A stretch of 6,811 nt of DNA from Bacteroidia bacterium (GTDB taxonomy: Bacteria; Bacteroidota; Bacteroidia; NS11-12g; UBA9320), in the NCBI GenBank assembly GCA_013042025.1, contig JABDQY010000049.1:1-6811 (forward strand), given 5' to 3'. Position 1 is the stretch's first letter; each line of letters opens with the position of its first letter. Shown here piece after piece: positions 1-6,465 of this stretch. The translations under genes were made by a program, and so were the position numbers. Below the pieces are notes generated by a model. The model saw only the letters and a program-made list of their open reading frames with translations, had not been told where the DNA came from and did not search any database.

Positions 1-489
1 GTGTTTTTAGAACTTTTTTCAGTAGTGTTTCAAGAAAAGTACACGCAATTATCTGGAGAAAAGGAAAGTATTAAGCTCACGTATATTAGCCAATTGGAGC
101 AGCATACTTATCGCGAATTGACCGCTATTAATAGAGAAAAAGACATTGCAGTTCAACGAAGTTTTAGTGGAGTGCACAAAGACGAATTGGATATTGAAAT
201 TGAAAACTTAAGTCTGAAAAAATACGGTTCACAAGGGCAAATAAAAAGCGGTTTAATAGCACTTAAACTTGCTGAATATGAGTACATTGCAAAAAGTAAA
301 AATGTTCTTCCTTTTTTGCTTCTTGATGACATCTTCGAAAAAATTGATGAAGAACGTGCTCAAGTGCTAACTCAGATTATTAAAAAGGGTAACTTTGGAC
401 AAATTTTTATTACAGACACAAATATCTCTAGATTGGAGGGTTTTTGTAAAGAAATTGGCAAATCACATCAAAGTATAACACTAAAGTAA
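1..489 (+). CDS. recF: RecF, DNA replication/repair ATPase, C-terminal part (5' end outside window)
   Basis: RecF is a cytoplasmic SMC/ABC-like ATPase that binds DNA and helps load RecA at single-strand gaps. The 162 residues seen here are about the last 45% of a protein usually near 360 residues. The ABC signature region is GSQGQ (76-80) followed by IKS. A Walker B motif follows at 106-110 (LLLDD) within a hydrophobic strand, then a D-loop-like IFEKID. The strand IFITDT (135-140) sits where the family has its switch region. GVHKDEL (57-63) matches the conserved GxHRDDL segment of RecF. The Walker A motif lies upstream of the window. The window opens on a GTG, but this is internal to the gene, not its start. 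The stop TAA directly abuts the next gene in the same frame. The family assignment is confident because signature and Walker B are intact and in the correct order. Confidence 0.95.
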   Translation: MFLELFSVVFQEKYTQLSGEKESIKLTYISQLEQHTYRELTAINREKDIAVQRSFSGVHKDELDIEIENLSLKKYGSQGQIKSGLIALKLAEYEYIAKSKNVLPFLLLDDIFEKIDEERAQVLTQIIKKGNFGQIFITDTNISRLEGFCKEIGKSHQSITLK

Positions 490-774
490 TTGGAAGAAGA
501 AAAGTCATTTAAAGATTTGGTTAAGAACTTGTTTAAGTCCTATCGTCTAGGAGATAAATATGATGAAATTGGAGTAATCAATAGTTGGGAACAAATTGCT
601 GGAAGAATGATTGCTCAAAAAACTACCAAAATCTTCATCCAAAATAAAATTCTGTACCTGACTCTTTCTTCTGCTCCTTTAAAAGCAGAGTTGAGATATC
701 ATAAGTTGGTACTGATAGAAAAGGTGAATAAATTTGCCGGCAAAGAACTTATAAAAGACATAAATTTTTACTAA
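490..774 (+). CDS. DUF721 / DciA-like protein
   Basis: This small protein of 94 residues belongs to the DUF721 family, seen from the core INSWEQIAGRMIAQKTT (30-46), followed by two beta strands (IFIQNKILYLTLSS) and SAPLKAELRYHK. The family includes DciA, which interacts with and helps load the replicative helicase DnaB in bacteria lacking DnaC/DnaI. DUF721 is described as a KH-like fold. Bacteroidota members are typically short like this one and often follow recF, which supports a replication or repair role, though function here is inferred. The start is TTG, the first codon after the in-frame recF stop. The first in-frame ATG (607) would remove the conserved Trp, so TTG at 490 (or less likely TTG at 517) must be used. 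There is no spacer to recF and only 4 bases to rpe, implying translational coupling. Confidence 0.85.
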   Translation: MEEEKSFKDLVKNLFKSYRLGDKYDEIGVINSWEQIAGRMIAQKTTKIFIQNKILYLTLSSAPLKAELRYHKLVLIEKVNKFAGKELIKDINFY

Positions 775-778
775 AAAC

Positions 779-1426
779 ATGATACATAAAGTAGCACCAT
801 CAGTATTATCTGCAGATTTCAGTAATCTAAGATCCGATATTGAGTTAATAAATGAAAGTGAAGCAGATTGGTTTCATGTGGATGTAATGGATGGTGTATT
901 CGTTCCAAATATTTCATTTGGTTTTCCTGTAGTTAAGGCAATTAATAAATATGCAGAGAAACCTTTGGATGTTCATTTAATGATTGTAAATCCAGATCAA
1001 TACATTCAACAATTTGCAGATGCTGGAGCAGAGGTAATTACGGTGCATTATGAAGCATGTCCACATTTACATAGAACGCTATCTGCAATTAAAGAAGCTG
1101 GATGTAAAGCAGGAGTTGCTATAAATCCCCATACTCCAGTTCATCTACTCAATGATGTTTACAAAGAAATTGATTTGATATGCGTAATGAGCGTAAATCC
1201 AGGATTTGGAGGTCAAAGTTTTATAGAAAACACCTACAACAAATTGCAACAACTTCGCAATATTTCTGAGATGAAAAATCATACTCCTTACATAGAAGTA
1301 GATGGTGGAGTTAATCTCGAAAACTATCAAAAATTGCTGGAATGTGGAGCAAATGTTTTAGTAGCAGGAAGCACTGTATTTAAATCTTCCAACCCTACTG
1401 AAACTATTTTAGCACTGAAGCAATAG
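779..1426 (+). CDS. rpe: Ribulose-phosphate 3-epimerase
   Basis: This cytoplasmic TIM-barrel enzyme interconverts D-ribulose 5-phosphate and D-xylulose 5-phosphate in the pentose phosphate pathway. The length of 215 residues is normal for the family. The signature residues are all present: APSVLSADF (6-14), the metal and catalytic residues in HVDVMDG (His33, Asp35), DVHLM with His66, VMSVNPGFGGQ (136-146), EVDGGV with Asp175, and the phosphate-binding AGS (196-198). His33, Asp35, His66 and Asp175 match the four divalent-metal ligands known for this family, with Asp35 and Asp175 acting as the acid/base pair. It starts with ATG four bases after the stop of the DUF721 gene, without a clear Shine-Dalgarno sequence, so it is probably translated from the same transcript. 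Nothing looks damaged. Confidence 0.97.
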   Translation: MIHKVAPSVLSADFSNLRSDIELINESEADWFHVDVMDGVFVPNISFGFPVVKAINKYAEKPLDVHLMIVNPDQYIQQFADAGAEVITVHYEACPHLHRTLSAIKEAGCKAGVAINPHTPVHLLNDVYKEIDLICVMSVNPGFGGQSFIENTYNKLQQLRNISEMKNHTPYIEVDGGVNLENYQKLLECGANVLVAGSTVFKSSNPTETILALKQ

Positions 1427-1429
1427 AGA

Positions 1430-1436
1430 AGAAGGA
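1430..1436 (+). promoter_or_regulatory. Purine-rich, Shine-Dalgarno-like tract upstream of the receptor gene
   Basis: AGAAGGA lies just after the rpe stop and is the only clear Shine-Dalgarno-like tract at a gene start in the window. It ends 17 bases before the TTG proposed as the receptor start, which is too far for normal spacing. It would fit an ATT codon at 1448 better (11 bases). Bacteroidota ribosomes seldom rely on such sites, so it may be chance. Confidence 0.25.
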
Positions 1437-1453
1437 AGCACGTTACTATTCTT

Positions 1454-3949
1454 TTGAAGCACACCTTACTTATATCTCTATTTATATTTTTAGGATACCT
1501 TGGCTATGCTCAATCCGAAGCAAGTTTGACAGGAATCGTATACGACCAAGATTTAGAGCCAATTGCAAATGCTTTTGTTAAAATTAGAGAAACAGGTAAA
1601 AGCACTTATTCCAATGAAAAAGGTCGTTATTCAATTTCTGTTCCTGCAAATCAAACATTTGTTATTCAGATAAGCTATTCAACATTCACCAAGAATAAAG
1701 CAATTGGGAGTATTGCACCAGGAGCGAAGAAAGGTCAAAATTTTGTTCTTGAGATTACTGAAGTAATAGGTGGTGTAGATATTAAAGTAGATCGAATTAG
1801 AAAATATCCATCGGTAGTGCGATTGGAGCCTGTTAAAGTAGAACGCTTTGCTACTACTGGAGGAATTGAACAAGTTTTAAAACTTCTTGGTCCGGGTGTA
1901 AAGAGCGGAGGCGGTGAGTTATCTTCTGGTTACAATGTAAGAGGAGGGAATTTTGATGAGAATCTTGTGTACATAAATGATATTGAGATATATAGACCAT
2001 TTTTAGTTAGGAGTGGTCAGCAAGAAGGACTAAGTGTTATTAATGCGGATTTAGTAGATTTTCTAGAATTTTCTGCTGGTGGATTTCAAGCTAAATACGG
2101 AGACAAACTTTCATCTGCACTAGACATAAAATATCGGGAGCCAGATTCATTTGCTGCAACACTTCAGATGAGTTTTTTAGGAGCCAATATTCACTTTGAG
2201 GATAAGATTGGAAAGCGATTTAGTTATTTGTTTGGATCGCGATATCGTAGTAATCAGTATTTGCTTGGTACACTTGATGTACAAGGAGATTATAAGCCCC
2301 GTTTTTACGATATTCAAGCTTTGTTAAAATATAAGTTGAGATCTGATTTAGACTTGTCTTATTTAACTACAATGTCTCAAAACAGATACCTTGTTTCACC
2401 TCAATCTCGTCAAACCAGCTTTGGTAATGTGAATAGTGCATTAAGTTTGTTTGTTGCTTTTGGTGGGCAGGAATTAATGCAATACACCACTTTTATGAAT
2501 GCATTAAGCTTATCCTACAAACCATCGGAAAAGCTTAGTCTAAAGCTTAACGCATCTGCTTATAACACTTCAGAAAGAGAACATTTTACCGTAGAAGGTG
2601 CTTATAGATTGTCTGAATTGGAAACGAACTTAGGTTCTGATGATTTTGCTAATGAAAAGCGATTATTGGGTGTAGGTTATTTTATAGATCATGCCAGAAA
2701 CGATCTAACGGCAAATGTCTATACCAGTTCATTTAAGGGAAAGTACTTTCAGAAGAAATCTACTTTAGAGTGGGGAGTTCGGTATACAAACGAAACTATA
2801 ACCGATAAACTTAAAGAATGGAGATACAATGATAGTAGTGAGTATAATATTACAACTTTAACGGATACCACAGGAACAAATCAGATAATTCTTGATGAGT
2901 ATTTGAAGGCCAATATTGCGTTATCTTCATATAGAATTATGGGCTTTGTTCAGAATAGTCAAATACTGAATCGAAAAAATAATTTCAGTGCAACTTATGG
3001 AATACGCAGCAATTTCTGGAGCTTCAATCAAGAGAATGTAATTAGTCCAAGATTTCAGTTGTCTATTGAACCCAATAAACCATTTAATGACAGCCTGCGA
3101 TTTTCAAAAAATGAAAATGACAGAAACGACAGCCTAAAGAAAAGAGATTGGTTGTTGAAATTTGCAACAGGCTATTACTATCAGCCACCTTTTTATAGAG
3201 AACTCCGAAACTTAGCTGGTGAAATTAATACTAATCTAAAGGCTCAAAAATCAATTCATTTTGTGTTGGGTGCTGATATGAACTTTAAAGCTTGGAATAG
3301 ACCATTCAAATTTATGAGTGAAGTTTATTACAAGCATTTGGATAACATGGTTCCATATATCGTAGATAATGTTCGTATTCGTTATTTAGCAGAAAATAGT
3401 TCACAAGGTTATGCAGCTGGTTTTGATGCTCGAGTAAATGGGGAATTTATTGAAGGCATTGAAAGTTGGTTTAATTTATCGTTGCTTCAAACAAAAGAGC
3501 GGATTTATTATACTGACGAGAATGGGAATGAACAACTGAGCGATTGGTTAAGACGACCAACTGACGAAAGGGTTAATTTTTCAATTTTATTTCAAGATGA
3601 ATTAGAGAGTAATCCAAGTTATAAAATGAATTTAGCACTTGTATTTGGATCAAGAGTGCCTTTCTTTTTTGATGGAAAAAATAGATACAAAGAAGGGTTT
3701 ACAATTCCACCCTATAGAAGAGTTGATATTGGTTTTTCAAAAGTGCTGATTGATGCTAATTCGGAAAGAAGACCGAAATGGTTAAATGGAGCAGAATCTC
3801 TTTGGGCTAGTTTAGAAATCTTTAACTTACTGCAAGTTAATAATACAATTTCTTATGTATTAATTAAAGATTTCTCCAATAACGTTTACGGTGTTCCAAA
3901 CTATTTAACTGGTAGAAGAATTAATCTGCGATTTATTCTTAAAGTCTAG
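1454..3949 (+). CDS. TonB-dependent outer-membrane receptor with carboxypeptidase-regulatory-like domain
   Basis: This is probably an outer-membrane beta-barrel that imports an unknown ligand with energy from the TonB-ExbBD complex. Residues 1-19 form a signal peptide (hydrophobic core LLISLFIFLGYLGYA, ending before Gln20). Residues about 24-100 are a carboxypeptidase-D-regulatory-like beta-sandwich (LTGIVYD through the NEKGRYSISVP motif). The plug spans about 118-230, with YNVRGGNFDEN (160-170), VYINDIEIY and FSAGGFQAKYGD. The rest, about 235-831, is barrel with alternating aromatic strands and a final strand RRINLRFILKV. The 831-residue length is shorter than typical SusC proteins, and no SusD-like gene lies next to it. 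Substrate cannot be told. The start is TTG: no ATG occurs in frame before residue 239, and the rpe stop is in frame just upstream. The gene follows rpe by 27 bases and its stop overlaps the convergent J-protein gene. Confidence 0.92.
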   Translation: MKHTLLISLFIFLGYLGYAQSEASLTGIVYDQDLEPIANAFVKIRETGKSTYSNEKGRYSISVPANQTFVIQISYSTFTKNKAIGSIAPGAKKGQNFVLEITEVIGGVDIKVDRIRKYPSVVRLEPVKVERFATTGGIEQVLKLLGPGVKSGGGELSSGYNVRGGNFDENLVYINDIEIYRPFLVRSGQQEGLSVINADLVDFLEFSAGGFQAKYGDKLSSALDIKYREPDSFAATLQMSFLGANIHFEDKIGKRFSYLFGSRYRSNQYLLGTLDVQGDYKPRFYDIQALLKYKLRSDLDLSYLTTMSQNRYLVSPQSRQTSFGNVNSALSLFVAFGGQELMQYTTFMNALSLSYKPSEKLSLKLNASAYNTSEREHFTVEGAYRLSELETNLGSDDFANEKRLLGVGYFIDHARNDLTANVYTSSFKGKYFQKKSTLEWGVRYTNETITDKLKEWRYNDSSEYNITTLTDTTGTNQIILDEYLKANIALSSYRIMGFVQNSQILNRKNNFSATYGIRSNFWSFNQENVISPRFQLSIEPNKPFNDSLRFSKNENDRNDSLKKRDWLLKFATGYYYQPPFYRELRNLAGEINTNLKAQKSIHFVLGADMNFKAWNRPFKFMSEVYYKHLDNMVPYIVDNVRIRYLAENSSQGYAAGFDARVNGEFIEGIESWFNLSLLQTKERIYYTDENGNEQLSDWLRRPTDERVNFSILFQDELESNPSYKMNLALVFGSRVPFFFDGKNRYKEGFTIPPYRRVDIGFSKVLIDANSERRPKWLNGAESLWASLEIFNLLQVNNTISYVLIKDFSNNVYGVPNYLTGRRINLRFILKV

Positions 3950-4860
3950 AGATTTCTTGGTAATGAGTATGCTTCATCTGGAGCAACTGGTCTTGCTATT
4001 TTTGGATTTGGTTTGGCATAGATAATTAGCATCTTGTCTCTTCCAATTTTTATATATCCATGCTTAAGACCTCTTGTACTTTTGTAGTAAGTCTGTCCAT
4101 CAATGGTGTAATAATAAATTGTTTTACCACCTCCCGTAAGCTCTTTTTGAATGGAAGCTTGATAATACTGAAAGTTGTTTTTTAACAAATAGTCTTTGCG
4201 ATATTGATTGAGGTTAATAACCAAGAAAATACCAACTGGAATGCTTAAGAAAAAGAAAAACCTTGCTATACTGCTGTAATTCAACTTGATGTGGTTATCT
4301 AAAGCTTTGAACGAATAATGTTTATAGAACTCATTGGTAGTTGTTGCAACACCAGCTATAAATATCATTATTCCAAATGCAATCTTTACCGACTCGTATC
4401 CAGGGTACATTAAGAAATAATTGCTATAAAAAACCTGTAATCCCCAAAACATAAGCAAAAAGCTTCCCATAAATCTTAAGTGCAACGGGTACTTTAGTAC
4501 AGAAGCATCGTACCGCTGTTTTGCTCGTATTGCTTTTGCCTCTTCAGATCTTCTTTTTCGCTCTGTTTGAGAGAGATTTTGCCAAAAGCTTCGTCCATCT
4601 TGATTTGTATGATGAACTTGATTTGAAAGCCTAGATATTTCATTAAGGTATGCTAATTTTAATTGCCTATCGTATTTAGCTTTGTTTTCCGTGGTACCCA
4701 AATGATCTTTGGCTACATTCAACAATTTAGCAATATCTTCAGCCTCTTCACTTGAATTTATATCTGGATGATAGACTCTTATTTTGTTTTTATATGCAGT
4801 CTTAACCTCTTCAAGAGAAGCATAATTTTCTAAGTCCAATATTTTATAATAGTTGATCAA
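3946..4860 (-). CDS. Membrane-anchored J-domain (DnaJ-like) protein
   Basis: The N-terminal 70 residues form a J domain: YYKILDL, helix II, the catalytic HPD tripeptide (31-33), and the closing KAKYDRQL. This domain stimulates ATP hydrolysis by DnaK-type chaperones. There is no Gly/Phe region or zinc finger, so it is a class III J protein. A charged linker (about 95-120, RKRRSEEAKAIRAKQR) precedes three likely membrane segments at about 129-149, 157-175 and 199-217. Positive charges favour the J domain inside and the C-terminus outside the cytoplasm. Residues about 224-304 form a small beta-rich domain (KTIYYYTIDGQTYYKS, MLIIYAKPNPKIARP) loosely like DUF3592-type domains. The start is TTG, fixed by an in-frame TAA 12 bases upstream and the close match of MINYYKILDL to normal J-domain starts. 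It is divergent from the VWA gene and convergent with the receptor gene. Its partner is unknown. Confidence 0.85.
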   Translation of the reverse strand: MINYYKILDLENYASLEEVKTAYKNKIRVYHPDINSSEEAEDIAKLLNVAKDHLGTTENKAKYDRQLKLAYLNEISRLSNQVHHTNQDGRSFWQNLSQTERKRRSEEAKAIRAKQRYDASVLKYPLHLRFMGSFLLMFWGLQVFYSNYFLMYPGYESVKIAFGIMIFIAGVATTTNEFYKHYSFKALDNHIKLNYSSIARFFFFLSIPVGIFLVINLNQYRKDYLLKNNFQYYQASIQKELTGGGKTIYYYTIDGQTYYKSTRGLKHGYIKIGRDKMLIIYAKPNPKIARPVAPDEAYSLPRNL

Positions 4861-4967
4861 TCTTAGTACTTAATGCATTAAGTTTAGAAGAATACATAGA
4901 AATGCGATATATGGCATTTGTTTTGCAATTCTAAAATTAAAAAACGCTTTTATCGTTATTCTATTTT
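4861..4967. promoter_or_regulatory. Divergent intergenic region between J-protein and VWA genes
   Basis: These 107 AT-rich bases must hold the promoters for both flanking genes. No perfect TAnnTTTG box is seen on either strand. The best candidate for the minus-strand gene is TAGAATTG (complement of 4926-4933), matching five of six fixed positions, without a convincing upstream TTTG. For the plus-strand gene TATCGTTA (4951-4958) matches only four of six, with TTTG copies at 4917-4920 and 4922-4925 at longer than usual spacing. Promoter positions are therefore uncertain. Confidence 0.4.
4868..4883. promoter_or_regulatory. Perfect 16-bp palindrome, candidate operator
   Basis: ACTTAATGCATTAAGT equals its own reverse complement over all 16 bases. 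It starts 8 bases upstream of the J-protein TTG and ends 84 bases before the VWA ATG. A gapless dyad in a divergent intergenic region is the usual shape of a site for a dimeric regulator that controls one or both genes. If the minus-strand promoter lies near 4926-4933, the palindrome would be in the transcribed leader and could repress by roadblock or overlap the start region. No regulator gene is visible in the window, so the operator role is inference; the palindrome itself is seen directly. Confidence 0.5.
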
Positions 4968-6404
4968 ATGAGATTAATTTCATTTGGTATATTTTTACTC
5001 ATTTTGACCTCAGTTTTTGGACAAAGAGTACCACGCACTTTCCAAGATTTTGGGAAGGTGAAAGAATGGAATAATCCAATATTTGAAGTCTCCTATACCA
5101 ATACATCTGGGAAGGAGCAGCTGTTTTTACCTATTGCCTATCAATACGATGTATTGGTGAAATTTGGAAAGGATAAATTACAACCAGGTGAAACTACCAA
5201 CATTAGCATTCAGTACTTCACTGAGGCTTTTGGTAGATTTTCAAGGGATATTGATGTATATATCAGTACTCAAAATAGGCCAATTACCTTTACAATAGCT
5301 GGAAATATTCAATCTTTTCATCCAGATGCATTCACTGTATGCCCACGAATCGATAATAGCAGACTTGCGGAAAGCAATCAGTTCATTCATTCAATTAAGG
5401 TAATCGATAAAGAAACAGGAGCACCTATTTCTGATTTTGAAATTACTTTAAAAACGAGATACAGTCAAGAGTCTTTTGTAAGTGACAAATCTGAAGTCAG
5501 TCTAAAAAGAGAAAAACCCGATTTCTATCAGTTAATAATTGATCATGAGGATTATAAGATTGCTAGAACAGATGTGTATATCGCTCGCAATACGGAGAAA
5601 ACAGTAATTGCATTATCGCGAGAACCCTTAGAGACTAATGATGAGGAATTTGATTTTTCAACGCTTAAACATAGTGAAGAAGAACCAGCTGATGAAGATG
5701 TGAAAGAAGAAAAAATTTCGCAACAAGCAAATGAAGAGGAACCAGAAGTGAATGTTCCTCAAATAGTGGTTAAAGAACCTGAAATCTCACTTGCTGACTC
5801 CCAAGATTTTTCAAATGATGGCACATTAAGCGATCTTAAATATGCGTATAATCATCTTGTTTTTCTAATAGATGTTTCAGGAAGCATGAAACATGATGAT
5901 AAACTGCCTTTATTGAAGTACAGCATGTATCAAATGATTGCTGTTTTAAGGCCAGAGGATAAAGTAACCATAATTACCTATTCTACACAGGCTAAAATTT
6001 TGATAAATGGGGTGTCTGGTGCCAACAAAGCAGAACTCAATAAAGTCGTAGAACAATTAAGAGCTCAAGGACAATCTTACGGTAAAGAAGGCTTAGATAT
6101 GGCATATGAAACTGCATTGTCTAACTTTATCCCAGAAGGGAACAATGAAATTATTCTTGCAAGTGATGGAGTCTTTAATTCAAGAGGTTTTAATGAGAAT
6201 AAGCTTCTGAGAAATGTGGCTAAACAATCAAGAGATAACAACATCTTGCTTTCAACTATCGGTTTCGGTAAGTCTAAATTAGCCCTAACTTTTATGGATA
6301 AGCTTTCTTCAAAAGGAAAAGGAAGTTTTATCAAAATTAAGAGTGAGAAGCAAGCTGAATCAGTTTTGGTTGAAAACATGATGAAGCATTCTTTAAAGAA
6401 ATAA
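4968..6404 (+). CDS. Secreted multidomain protein with DUF1573-like, Ig-like and von Willebrand A domains
   Basis: Residues 1-18 are a signal peptide (hydrophobic stretch ISFGIFLLILTSVFG, then Gln19). There is no lipobox Cys, so the protein is probably periplasmic or exported. Residues about 25-115 resemble DUF1573/HYDIN-like Ig domains: FQDFGKVKEW, YTNTSGKEQL, LQPGETTNISIQY, then FTIAGNI. Residues about 140-217 form a second beta-rich domain similar to carboxypeptidase-regulatory or PEGA modules (IKVIDKETGAPISDFEI). An acidic linker spans about 221-285. The VWA domain covers about 295-470 with MIDAS residues DVSGSM (302-307), Ser370 at the usual Thr position, and ASDGVFN with Asp400. VWA domains bind protein partners through a metal ion, and this subtype resembles the YfbK-like family. 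The start is ATG without a Shine-Dalgarno sequence. Partner and process are unknown; the domain order is clear. Confidence 0.88.
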   Translation: MRLISFGIFLLILTSVFGQRVPRTFQDFGKVKEWNNPIFEVSYTNTSGKEQLFLPIAYQYDVLVKFGKDKLQPGETTNISIQYFTEAFGRFSRDIDVYISTQNRPITFTIAGNIQSFHPDAFTVCPRIDNSRLAESNQFIHSIKVIDKETGAPISDFEITLKTRYSQESFVSDKSEVSLKREKPDFYQLIIDHEDYKIARTDVYIARNTEKTVIALSREPLETNDEEFDFSTLKHSEEEPADEDVKEEKISQQANEEEPEVNVPQIVVKEPEISLADSQDFSNDGTLSDLKYAYNHLVFLIDVSGSMKHDDKLPLLKYSMYQMIAVLRPEDKVTIITYSTQAKILINGVSGANKAELNKVVEQLRAQGQSYGKEGLDMAYETALSNFIPEGNNEIILASDGVFNSRGFNENKLLRNVAKQSRDNNILLSTIGFGKSKLALTFMDKLSSKGKGSFIKIKSEKQAESVLVENMMKHSLKK

Positions 6405-6406
6405 TT

Positions 6407-6437
6407 GATTAACATTTAATAGTCAATGTGCTTAATC
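6407..6437. repeat. Imperfect inverted repeat after the VWA gene
   Basis: GATTAACATT (6407-6416) can pair with AATG (6425-6428) and TTAATC (6432-6437), with a three-base bulge and an eight-base loop. It begins three bases after the VWA stop. It is AT-rich and lacks a following T-run, so as an intrinsic terminator it would be weak. It also overlaps the upstream part of the promoter proposed for the next gene. Confidence 0.3.
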
Positions 6438-6459
6438 TTAAGGCATAAGTTTAAATTTG
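6427..6459 (+). promoter_or_regulatory. Bacteroidota-type promoter for the SDR gene
   Basis: TAAATTTG (6452-6459) is a perfect match to the Bacteroidota -7 element TAnnTTTG. A TGTG (6427-6430), three of four matches to the -33 TTTG, lies 21 bases upstream, close to the usual spacing. Transcription would begin around 6464-6466, at or next to the ATG at 6466, giving a leaderless or nearly leaderless message unless translation starts at the in-frame ATG at 6487. Confidence 0.5.
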
Positions 6460-6465
6460 CTCTTC

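Noticed and set aside
1..3. GTG at the first base as the start of a short gene
   Set aside because: The reading frame matches the middle of RecF, so the gene clearly continues upstream of the window.
1145..1330. Open frame on the minus strand inside rpe
   Set aside because: It is antisense to a complete enzyme gene with all catalytic residues and shows no recognisable domain.
1679..1873. Open frame on the minus strand inside the receptor gene
   Set aside because: Ser/Phe/Tyr-rich composition is what the complement of the receptor codons would give; no motif or start context.
2506..2548. Three copies of AAGCTT within 43 bases
   Set aside because: They encode Lys/Leu/Ser in alternating barrel strands of the receptor; uneven spacing (25 and 12 bases) gives no sign of a functional repeat.
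1454..3949. Assignment of the receptor as SusC of a polysaccharide-utilisation locus
   Set aside because: The protein is shorter than usual SusC, and there is no SusD, glycosidase or regulator gene beside it.
3935..3970. Bidirectional terminator at the convergent gene ends
   Set aside because: No stem longer than a few mismatched pairs could be formed, and there is no T-run on either strand.
4938..4952. TAAAA/TTTTA inverted repeat before the VWA gene
   Set aside because: Five-base AT-only arms are expected by chance in such AT-rich sequence.
6077..6415. Open frame on the minus strand over the VWA domain
   Set aside because: It lies opposite conserved VWA motifs and has no recognisable product.
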